Shown here one piece after another: positions 1 through 8,184 of a stretch of DNA of 64,000 nt. How positions within the stretch are numbered: the stretch's first letter is position 1; every line of letters begins with the position of its first letter. A program made the position numbers and the translations under genes. Below the pieces are notes generated by a model. It saw only the letters and a program-made list of their open reading frames with translations. It had not been told where the DNA came from and did no database searches. Source of the DNA: Salvia splendens (taxonomy: Eukaryota; Streptophyta; Magnoliopsida; Lamiales; Lamiaceae); assembly GCF_004379255.2 (NCBI RefSeq), contig NC_056052.1, forward strand, positions 7,991,708 to 8,055,707, written 5' to 3'.

Positions 1-1385
1 CTCTATGTGTTAGCTCGCTTTGTGAGCTCTTGGTTCTTTCGAGTTTGCCACAGCACCAGAATTGTCACAATAAATGGTGATGCTCTTGGGCAGATTCGAA
101 ACCACACCTAAATTTATAAGGAAGTTCTTGAACCATACGGCCTCTTTTGCAGCCTCCGAAGCGGTCACATACTCGGCTTCCATGGTCGAGTCCGCGATGC
201 ATTTCTGCTTCACACTCTTCCAAATTACGGCTCCACCTCCTAAGGTGAACACATATCCTGAAGTAGATTTTCTCGAGTCCTGATCATAGCTCGGCTGCAT
301 TGTAAACTAGAGCATAGTCAGTATATCCCAAAGGACAGAGCTCGGCTGCATTGTAAACTAGAGCATAGTCCTTAGTCCGTTTAAGGTACTTGAGTATGTT
401 CTTTACGGCAGTCCAATGTCCTTGGCCCGGATTCGACTGATATCTTGCCACCATGCCAACATCAAAGCAAATATCTGGTCTAGTACAAAGCATAGAATAC
501 ATGAGACTTCCAACTGCCGAAGCATATGGAATCCTTCTCATTGCTTGTATCTCAGACGGCGTTTTAGGGCACATCTCTTGAGATAAATGGATGCCATGTC
601 TAAAAGGTAAGAAACCTTTCTTGGCGTCCTGTATGCTAAAACAAACTAAGTACTATTTCGATGTAAGATTCTTGAGATAAGCACAACATCTTCTTCTCTC
701 GATTCCGAAGAACCTTGATCCCGAGGATGTGTCCCGCGTCTCCCATATCCTTCATCTCGAACTGGTTTGATAACCATGTTCGAACTGATGACAACATCTT
801 TTTATTGTTTCCAATTAGAAGAATGTCATGTACATATAAAACTAAGAACACCACATTCCCCTTATCAACTTTCTTATACACTCAGCTTTCACTTGGGCAC
901 TTTTCGAATCCAAACTTGCAAACAGTTTGATCGAAACATTGGTTCCACGATTTGGATGCTTGCTTGAGGCCATAAATGGCCTTTTTAAGCTTCCAAACCA
1001 TGTGTTCTTTGCCCTTTATGGCATATCCTTCGGGTTGTTCCATGTAGATGGTCTCCTCAAGACTGCCGTTTAGAAACGCAGTCTTAACGTCCATCTGCCA
1101 TACATCCCAATCCATATAAGCTGCAATAGACAACAATATCCGGATCGATTTGAGCATGGCCACTGGGGAAAAGGTCTCATCATAATCGATGCCTTCCTTT
1201 TGGGTATACCCCTTGGCCACTAGTCTTGCTTTGAAGACTTTAACTCGTCCATCGGGTCCACGTTTACGTTTATATATCCACTTGCTCCCAATGGCAGTAC
1301 AACCTTCGGGTAGGACGGACAAATCGTAGACGTCTTTGTCTATCATAGATTGTAGTTTCGAATTCATTGCTTTTATCCATTCGCA
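1..1385 (-). pseudogene. Ty1/copia pol relic (reverse transcriptase and RNase H)
   Basis: Minus-strand remains of a copia polyprotein, read from about 1385 down to the window edge. The RT N-terminus (from 1367: [50 protein letters not shown]) runs into an in-frame TGA at 882-884. The same frame resumes to 636 with the palm region LYVHDILLIGN. The catalytic YVDD box is changed to YVHD (codon at 828-830). A frameshift lies between about 636 and 574, followed by the CTRPDICFDVG block, and a second shift near 290 leads into the RNase H part ([16 protein letters not shown]). The element is truncated by the window start and no LTR is visible. It cannot encode an active enzyme. Family assignment is secure; lineage within copia is not determined. 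Confidence 0.9.
288..370. repeat. 32-bp direct repeat inside the copia relic
   Basis: A perfect 32-bp sequence occurs at 288-319 and again at 339-370, offset by 51 bp (17 codons). It duplicates the codons for [11 protein letters not shown] in the linker between reverse transcriptase and RNase H. The duplication keeps its own frame but lies next to a frameshift. Confidence 0.9.
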
Positions 1386-2494
1386 ATGATCGATGAAAGA
1401 GCAGGTTTGCGTAGGTGTCGTTCAAGCAAGGATGTATCCTACTGATCAGGATGAAACAATCCCCCGCAAAGCCTAAACCTGGTATCAATAAATCTTCAAC
1501 CCTCTTCTACATGGTTGTATAGTGAAGGTAGGGGTCGAATCCCACAGAGATGAATGCGTTTTTAGAATTATGGTGATATTCTGGAAGGTTTGGTTAGCTA
1601 CCACGCTTGGGTTGAGTTTCTACCTAGACAGGAAATTAAAGTGTTACTCTACTGACTAGGAGGAGGGAGAGTTGTTAAACAGACGACTGTGTACGTGTGA
1701 GTGGGGAACATGATGTTTCATAAATAAATGTAGAAGGTACAAGTTTACTATAAAAGGTTAAACAGAATATCAGAGGAAAAAGAGGTAGTTAGGTGACTAG
1801 GCCTACAGGTCTGAAAAGTAACAGCTGAAAAGTAAGGAAAAGTAAAGGACAAAAGCAAAAAGTAACTAAAAAGTAATGTGGTCCCAAATTTGGATGTGGA
1901 CATTGTCTTCTCCAACAAGTTTGAACACAAATCAAACAACTCAGGTTCCATGAACGAGAAATGCAGATTAACAACTTCACAAAAAAAAGATCTACAATCT
2001 AAACTCCAAATCAAAAGATTAAACTAACGAAACTGAAATTACGCTTACTGGTCAACATGCAGAATGATGCAGGGTGGCAGAATAACGTAAACTCGGATTT
2101 CACACTAGACACTTCTGGAAAATAAATCTAAACAGCCACTGAACTAACAAATCACAGATCGAACAACTCCAAATGAAATCATGCTTCCAACACTTAGAAA
2201 TTACTGCAACAACTAGATCTAAGCTACCTAGGAAGAATGAAACAGATTTGAACAGAAAGAGATGCATAAAAAACAAACTTCATGCATAAAACGTTTGGAT
2301 CTCAACAAACATTTCAAAGGATGATAAGTACTGAAAATGCAGCAGATCAAACGAAAGAAAAACAAGTAAAGGTTAACTAAGAATGTGAATAAAGATTGTT
2401 TTGCCACTCGGACGATGAAACTGCTACGATAGAAACTAACTGGACTACGTTACTTAAACAAATTGAAAGAGATGCGATCAACAGCTATTCGACT
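1386..2494 (-). other. Non-coding retroelement-like sequence, probably LTR-derived
   Basis: No coding region is supported in this roughly 1.1-kb AT-rich stretch. Positions 1527-1552 contain a block whose reverse complement begins CATCTCTGTGGGATTCGACC. A near-identical block (CATCTCTGTGGGATCGATCC) occurs at 17227-17252 near the 3' end of the solo LTR described there. This motif commonly lies just upstream of the 3' end of plant LTRs. I infer an LTR or LTR fragment in minus orientation next to the copia relic, but could not find convincing TG/CA ends or a target-site duplication. Confidence 0.4.
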
Positions 2495-2960
2495 ATTTGT
2501 GCGATCTCCGCCTCTTCCCGGCGAATAGAGCCGGAATCCGCGTGCTCCGCCGCGTGCCACTCGACACGTCGAAATCAAGCTGGTGGGGCCCACGGAGCGG
2601 GTCGAACCAGCAATACCATTAGAACAAGATCAGCTGAAGGCAAGGGCCTTGCTTTTGCCTTGCGACGGCCGCGCCCGACGCGGGAACATTTGCGCAGGGC
2701 GCCGCGGCGGTCCAGTAGCGCTGGCAGCCCTTGCAGAAGTGGCGCGGCTGGTTGACGTTGTAGTTGTTGAAGTAGCAGAATTTGGTCTCCGTGCTCTTGC
2801 ACCTCGGACACGGGATGATCTTGTCCGGCCGCTTTTCCTGGGCAGGGTCAGGTTTCTCGTGTTCGGGGTCGCGTTTTGGGTCTGATTTTTCTCTAGGGGT
2901 GATTGTGGCTCCGAATAATTTGATCCCTGATGGGGTGTTGTTTTCTTGGAGTTGAGGCAT
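2495..2960 (-). pseudogene. Dof zinc-finger transcription factor, COG1/Dof1.5-like, frameshifted
   Basis: Minus-strand reading from ATG at 2960. The N-terminus carries the [10 protein letters not shown] motif seen in group-D/COG1-type Dof proteins. Then comes [20 protein letters not shown] and the rest of the Dof finger, with the four zinc cysteines in CX2CX21CX2C spacing (codons from 2810 to 2724) and the RYWTA tail. Dof factors bind AAAG-core promoters in the nucleus. Just after RYWTA (about 2700) the expected GGALRNVPVGAGRRK block is present only as pieces in shifted frames (GALR, then GRRKAKARP in another frame), showing at least two small indels. Further fragments of the short COG1-type tail (an EWHAA block and a GKRRR-like basic end) remain down to about 2495. 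The protein would be cut just beyond the finger. A sequencing or assembly error is the alternative to pseudogenisation. Confidence 0.8.
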
Positions 2961-3086
2961 GTATGTGAATTTGTGATGTGAGAGAGAAATGGAGAAAAAA
3001 AGAGCTATTTGGTTGTGAAGAAAATTGTGTGAATATATGTTTCAAAAAAGCGAAAAAGTGAACCGGAAAGAGCGGGTGGGGAGAGT

Positions 3087-3095
3087 CTTTATAAG
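3087..3095 (-). promoter_or_regulatory. Likely TATA box of the Dof gene
   Basis: On the minus strand the sequence reads CTTATAAAG, about 130 bp upstream of the Dof ATG at 2960. It is followed by a CT-rich leader typical of plant 5' UTRs. Inferred from position only. Confidence 0.5.
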
Positions 3096-3495
3096 TGAAG
3101 AAAAAAGTGCATGGTTGATCTTGATGGAGAGGATTTTGGTGTATAGACAAAATTTACTATTGGATTGTAGAATTGAGAGCATCCACAATGGCGGCGAACC
3201 CACCGGCTAGCCGATCCCTGGCGCTCGCCGGTCCGCTCGCCGAACCATTGCAGCCGGCGAGTGCCAAATCGGCGAAAAAAACGGCGCCGCGCACGCCGAT
3301 TCCCGACCAGCAGGGCAATACGCTCCCCGATCGGCTGACCGCCATTGCAGGCTCCCGATCGGCGAGCGGATTTTATTTTTTATTTAATTTTTGAAACACT
3401 ATATATACACGATTTGCACGTCATTTTCATTTGCACCACTTGTTTTAACGAATATTCTCTCTATCGTAATTTCTGTACAAGAGCAACAACACGAA

Positions 3496-4761
3496 ATGAG
3501 TAGCGTGGGTGGTAGTAGTGGTGGTAGTGGTGGGGATGCTGAGGAGTACGACCGGCGAATGAACGAAGCGTTGGAGGCGTATACGTCCCGTGAGATAGAC
3601 CGGCTGTTACAGAGGGCCTTGCAGCCGGCGGTACCTCGACCCGTTGTCCACCGCCGAGCAGTGATTGAGCGGGATCACGTAGCTGCACATCAGCGGCTAT
3701 ATGAAGACTACTTCGCACCGGAGCCGCAGTTTAACGCCAACCTTTTCAGGCGGCGTTTTAGGATGAGCAGGGCCCTGTTTATGCGTATTGTTGACGCTTT
3801 GGAGCGTCGATATCTGTATTTCTGCTTCAGGCACGTTGCGGCTGGCAAACCCGGCCACACACCTATTCAAAAGTGCACTGCGGCAATCAGGCAGTTGGCC
3901 TACGGAGGCGCGGCAGACATGTGGGACGAGTACCTCCGCATCGGTGAGACGATTGCCCTTGAATGTATGAAGTATTTCTGTCAGGGCGTGGTTGAAATAT
4001 TCCGTGATCAGTACCTTCCAAGCCCTACCCCCGAAGACTGCCAGGAGCTGATGCAGATGCACGGGGAGAAGCATGGGTTCACGGGTATGTTAGGCAGCAT
4101 AGATTGTATGCATTGGGAGTGGAAGAACTGTCCCGTTGCCTGGAAGGGGTTCTACACGACCGGCTACAAGGGAAAGAATCCCACGATGATCCTCGAGGTC
4201 ATAGCTGATTACCGGCTGTGGATTTGGCATGCATATTTTGGGGTAGCTGGGTCGAACAACGACCTCAACGTCCTCAACTCATCGCCCCTTTTCAACGAGC
4301 AGTGCCAGGGCGTCGGTCCGGCCATCAACTTTATCGCCAATGGGAACCAGCATGATATGGGCTACTACTTGGCGGATGGGATATACCCTAGGTGGCCCGT
4401 CTTTGTGAAGACGATCAGGTGCACATCAGATGAGAGGAAGGCCTACTTTGCGGAACGGCAAGAGTCGGCGCGCAAGGACGTGGAGCGCGCATTTGGTGTG
4501 CTCCAGTCTCGATGGGCGGCAATTAGGGGTCCAACGTGGTTGTGGCATGTCGACTGCATTGCTGATATAATGTACGTCTGTATTATCATGCACAACATGA
4601 TTGTCGAAGATGAAGGTGTACAACTGACTAGTTGGACCAAAGACGATAATGAAGGCGGTCCAAGCCACGACGTGGCCGCCCCGAACGTACGAAGTGGGGT
4701 ACCTCACGATGAAGCCGGCCCGGCCCCGCCCTCAAGCACATGCCGAACATGCGCCAAGTAG
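3496..4761 (+). CDS. PIF/Harbinger DDE transposase (plant HARBI1-like nuclease)
   Basis: Uninterrupted reading frame of 421 codons from ATG at 3496. This start sits just before MSSVGGSSGG; an upstream in-frame ATG at 3391 would add an implausible hydrophobic leader. The N-terminal third holds FRRRFRMSRALFMRIVDALE and QKCTAAIRQLAYG, typical of plant Harbinger nucleases. Catalytic landmarks are D203 in GSIDCMHW, D256 in GSNNDLNVL, D294 in YYLADGIYPRW (like the DxGY motif of IS5 enzymes) and E330 in KDVERAFGVLQ. Which of D256 and D294 is the second catalytic residue I cannot settle. The nuclease normally acts with a Myb-like ORF1 protein that brings it to the nucleus. A host gene domesticated from Harbinger is excluded by the flanking inverted repeats. 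Confidence 0.9.
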   Translation: MSSVGGSSGGSGGDAEEYDRRMNEALEAYTSREIDRLLQRALQPAVPRPVVHRRAVIERDHVAAHQRLYEDYFAPEPQFNANLFRRRFRMSRALFMRIVDALERRYLYFCFRHVAAGKPGHTPIQKCTAAIRQLAYGGAADMWDEYLRIGETIALECMKYFCQGVVEIFRDQYLPSPTPEDCQELMQMHGEKHGFTGMLGSIDCMHWEWKNCPVAWKGFYTTGYKGKNPTMILEVIADYRLWIWHAYFGVAGSNNDLNVLNSSPLFNEQCQGVGPAINFIANGNQHDMGYYLADGIYPRWPVFVKTIRCTSDERKAYFAERQESARKDVERAFGVLQSRWAAIRGPTWLWHVDCIADIMYVCIIMHNMIVEDEGVQLTSWTKDDNEGGPSHDVAAPNVRSGVPHDEAGPAPPSSTCRTCAK

Positions 4762-4960
4762 AAGCTCATATTCGACTCCAAAAGGATTTAATTGAAGAGT
4801 TGTGGGCGCGGAGGACTGCACGGAGTTAGTTTTTTTTAAATTATGTAATTTTTTTTAATGTACCTTTTTATTTAAATAAAATTATTGCATTTTCCCGTAT
4901 ATGTGTCGTAAGTTGAAGTCCGTATTTTGTGTGATTGTTATTTTTATTATTTTGTTTATT

Positions 4961-5079
4961 GTGGCTAGGCTATGGCTAGGCTATTGCTTGTCCTGATGAT
5001 GTAACAGGAGGAGTTTTTAGTGCTGATGATGTGGCAGGAGGAGTTTGTGGCTAGGCTATGGCTGGGCCATTGCTTGTCC
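4961..5079. repeat. Nested subterminal direct repeats of Harbinger-1
   Basis: Two 33-bp copies beginning GTGGCTAGGCTATGGCT lie at 4961-4993 and 5047-5079. They enclose two copies of a 23-bp unit (TGATGATGT..CAGGAGGAG) at 4994-5016 and 5024-5046. Repeats next to a terminus may be transposase binding sites, which is inference. Confidence 0.75.
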
Positions 5080-5101
5080 AAAACCATTGTGGATGCTCTG
5101 A

Positions 5102-5627
5102 TGGTCTAGATTTACCGTCGTCGATATCACTAGGAAGATGGACAACATAGGCGATGTGAGAGTTAAAACTACTTATACTCATTTTCTCTATCCTAAAAAT
5201 AACTTAAAACTGTCTTATAAAAATATGCACTTTTAGTTGGGCACGAGTTTTAATGAATAAATTCTAAAATAAAAGAGAAGTAGAAGTGGAGAATGAGTAT
5301 CACCTCATTAAAGAGAAAAAATTGTTTCAAATTTAGAAAGTACATATTCTTATAGAACCGAATAAAAAGAAAAAGAAAACATATTCTTATAAGACGGATA
5401 AAATAATTAATTTAATCTTAATGGCATAAGTTCAAAAAATTACTTCTAATTTACATCAACCTATGTCAACAGTATTATTGATAAATTCTTTTTTTATAAT
5501 TTAGAGTATATGTCAGTAATTTTATTATAGTGGCGAGCTACAAGTCTACAATTATTATGTCGTAAACATTGTTTACCGTTGTTAACTACTGAGGGATTGT
5601 CAATCGTCGATAATTCTGTAAGTAATA
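5102..5627. other. Intergenic AT-rich DNA with a MITE relic
   Basis: No gene is seen. Positions about 5216-5357 match the body of the Stowaway-like element at 17676-17864 (ATGCACTTT, CGAGTTTTAATG, GGAGAATGA.TATCACCTC.TTA.AGA, CATATTCTTAT in the same order) but have lost both ends. Confidence 0.55.
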
Positions 5628-5806
5628 CTCCCTCCGTCCCGCACTACTCGCACTTATTTCCTTTTTGGGCGTCCCAAGTTACTTGCACTCTTTCCATTTT
5701 TAGTAAAAATTTTCACCTATAGCCATCATTTTTTACTTTTCTATACACTCATTCCTTAATCTCCGTGCCGAAAAGGAAATGAGCGAGTAGCTCGGGACGG
5801 AGGGAG
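5628..5806. mobile_element. Stowaway-like MITE (179 bp)
   Basis: The ends CTCCCTCCGTCCCGCACTAC and their near-perfect complement form terminal inverted repeats, flanked by TA at 5626-5627 and 5807-5808. It has no coding capacity. Such elements are moved by mariner transposases like the one at 12310-13820, which has the same CTCCCTCCGTCCC ends. Confidence 0.9.
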
Positions 5807-5884
5807 TATGTGTTATGTCGGTAACAATGTTTCATCAATAGTATTACATAAACATCCACTTCACCAATCGATATCTTATTATTA

Positions 5885-6240
5885 TACGCCCTCCCTCCCC
5901 CGTTACGTGTCTCAGTTTTCCATTATGGTATGTCCTGTATTAATTGTGCTATTTCATTTTATCAGTTTTAGTAATAGACTCCACATGCGATTAACTTATT
6001 ATCACTCACATTTTATTACTCTATAAAACTTATAGTAGTATATAAAAGTAGGAGCATATTCCACTAACTATTTCAATCCACTTTCTATTAATATATTTCT
6101 TAATATCCATGACGGGGTAACGATATATAAATGTAAGATTCATATTCCATTAACTTTTGGTATAGTAACGGTATCAAATTTTCCTATTCCGCAGTATACC
6201 GAATTCTTGGTCCATACTGAAAAATCAGTATAGTAATCGT
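5885..6240. other. Degenerate MITE-like DNA, no gene
   Basis: The CCCTCCCTCCCCCG start near 5888 and the CCACATG..CATTCCACTAACT body resemble Stowaway-type elements, but no clean opposite end is found. Positions 6170-6236 hold a short sequence with several TATAGTAA/GTATACC palindromic words. This block directly abuts the truncated left edge of Harbinger-2. Confidence 0.35.
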
Positions 6241-6441
6241 CCGGTGCTGCGCTCGAATTTTATTTTTGAATTTTTGATTTTTTTTTTTTTTTTTTATTTT
6301 TATTTTTTTTTCAAAAATTCAGTTTTTAATTGTAAAAATCGATTAAAAATAAAAAATATATTTTCCCAATCCCAAAAAATGGCAGTTTTTTTGCCCATTT
6401 TTCTACTTTTTTATATTTTTTATTTTTTCCCCCAAAATCAT

Positions 6442-6449
6442 CTATAAAT
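6442..6449 (+). promoter_or_regulatory. TATA box of the Harbinger-2 transposase
   Basis: The word CTATAAATACACACATTC begins here, 108-115 bp upstream of the ATG at 6557. The same word at the same distance is conserved on the minus strand of the deletion derivative at 54146-54809, which supports promoter function. Confidence 0.6.
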
Positions 6450-6556
6450 ACACACATTCATCATCCATTTTCCACATCAAATCATCTCTCATTCATCTCT
6501 CATTCATATTTTTCATACAACTTATTTACACCTTCATCTCTCACTCAAAACCTCAA

Positions 6557-7813
6557 ATGGATTTCACCTATCTTATTGCGGAAGCGGAGCGCGAAGAACA
6601 AGAATACTACAAACAACATCGTGCTGCTTATGATGCATATGTCTCAGCGAATACCCCCGCCCCGCCCCTCCTCCTCAACCAACTAGATCAACTCGCCGCT
6701 ACATCCATCGTGACCGGGAGGGAGCCCACGAAAGGCTCGTTACCGACTATTTTACCGACCAGCCGCGGTTTCCGGCGGATTACTTCAGGCGCTGTTTTCG
6801 CATGTCAAAGCGCCTATTTATGCGTATTGTCAACACATTGTCCGCCCCTGTTGAATTTTTCCAAACAGGTCTAGATACAGCCGACCGGCAAAGTATCACG
6901 CCGTTGCAGAAGTGTACGTGTGTCATCCGACAACTCGCTACTGGGCAAACGGCCGACCTCTTCGACGAGTATTTGTATATCGGTGAGTCCACTGGAATCC
7001 TTTGTCTTAAAAATTTTTGCGAGGGCGTTTGTACAGCTTTCGGTGATGAATTCCTTCGGGCACCCACCACCGATGATTGCCAACGGTTGCTTCGTCTTCA
7101 CGAATCAGTCCATGGCTTTCCCGGAATGCTTGGCAGCATTGACTGCATGCATTGGAGGTGGAAGAATTGCCCGACTTCTTGGAGGGGGCAACACTTAAGT
7201 GGCCACAAAGGCAGCGGCCCAACACTTATCCTTGAGGCGGTTGCCGACTACCGCCTATGAATTCGGCATACAATGTGCTCTATTCTTCACCCCTCTTCAA
7301 TGATGTGTTGAATGGTGTAGCACCGGCGATCGACTTCACCGTCAACGGAAATACATACCACATGGGTTACTATCTCGCCGATGGTATCTACCCAAGGTGG
7401 TCGACTTTCGTGAAGACGCTCAGCAACCCGCAAGACCCGAGACGAGTTCTTTTTGCGCAGCGTCAAGAGTCCGCGCGGAAAGACGTCGAAAGAGCCTTTG
7501 GGTCCTTCAAGCCCGATTCAACATTGTGAAGGCCCCGGCTCGGCTGTGGTACTTGAACAATATCGCTAACATCATGTACACGTGTATTATCTTACACAAC
7601 ATGGTTATAGCCGACGAAGGACCGAGGGCGGCTAGCTTCTACGACGAGGATGAAGCCGGAAGCTCAAGCGCGAGCTCTCCCCCATGCCGAGGTGTGCATA
7701 CGACGGTGGGTGAGAGGATCCAAACAAGGCACACAATGCGCGATACCCGAACCCACGTTGAGCTACAAGAAGACCTTATCAAACACATGTGGGCGAAATT
7801 CGGCAACGCGTAG
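6557..7813 (+). pseudogene. PIF/Harbinger DDE transposase, inactivated
   Basis: Starts MDFTYLIAEAEREEQEYYKQ at 6557. The first frameshift comes before SKRLFMRIVNTL (frame beginning 6802), and the frame then runs through QKCTCVIRQLA, LGSIDCMHWRWKNCP and GPTLILEAVADYRL to a TGA at 7258-7260. Comparison with Harbinger-1 shows that about 34 nt are missing directly after a WIRH-like remnant of WIWH. This removes the GSNND motif and shifts the frame. Reading resumes at 7257 (NVLYSSPLFND, YYLADGIYPRW, KDVERAFG). A further shift near 7500 carries the end (LQARFNIVKAPARLWYLNNI to a stop at 7813). At least three frame disruptions make it non-functional. Confidence 0.9.
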
Positions 7814-8019
7814 TTGTTTTTTTTTAATTTTACGAATTTAATTATGTAATTTTTAATTTTTAGTATTTTAATTATGTAATTTTTAATTTTAAGGATTTTA
7901 ATTATGTACTCCCTCCGTCCCAAATAATTCGTCCCAGTATTCCATTTTGGTCCGTCCCACATAATTTGTCCTACTTCAAACTTTCCATATTTGGCAACAA
8001 ATTACTCCACTCCTAATCT

Positions 8020-8184
8020 CACTTTCGGCTACCCAAATTCCACCATTTACTCATCCACTTCATTTCATCCCCTTCTTCATTTACTCCACACAACCTCCAC
8101 CGATTCCCATTCTTCCTCTTAATTGCACTTTCGCCTACCCCAATTACACCATTTACTCCACTTCATTTCATCTCCTTCTTCATT
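8020..8184. repeat. 106-bp tandem duplication in the mariner left arm
   Basis: A unit beginning CACTTTCGGCTACCC runs 8020-8125 and restarts at 8126 (CACTTTCGCCTACCC). The second copy is interrupted at 8184 by the LTR insertion and continues at 11019 (CATTACTCCACACAACC). A more diverged CT-rich copy may follow at 11041-11130. Confidence 0.75.

Larger units (their letters stand above)
3177..5098 (+). mobile_element. PIF/Harbinger transposon Harbinger-1 (1.9 kb, DDE only)
   Basis: Terminal inverted repeats are GAGCATCCACAATGG at 3177-3191 and its exact complement at 5084-5098. They are flanked by TGA at 3174-3176 and 5099-5101, where the family usually duplicates TWA. The only gene is the DDE transposase. 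The usual second gene, the Myb-like ORF1, is absent, so the element would need that partner in trans. The 3' non-coding tail holds nested direct repeats. The transposase is intact, making this the most complete DNA transposon in the window. Confidence 0.88.

Noticed and set aside
2396..2885. Plus-strand open frames over the Dof region
   Set aside because: They are antisense shadows of the GC-rich Dof coding strand, which alone shows the zinc-finger motifs.
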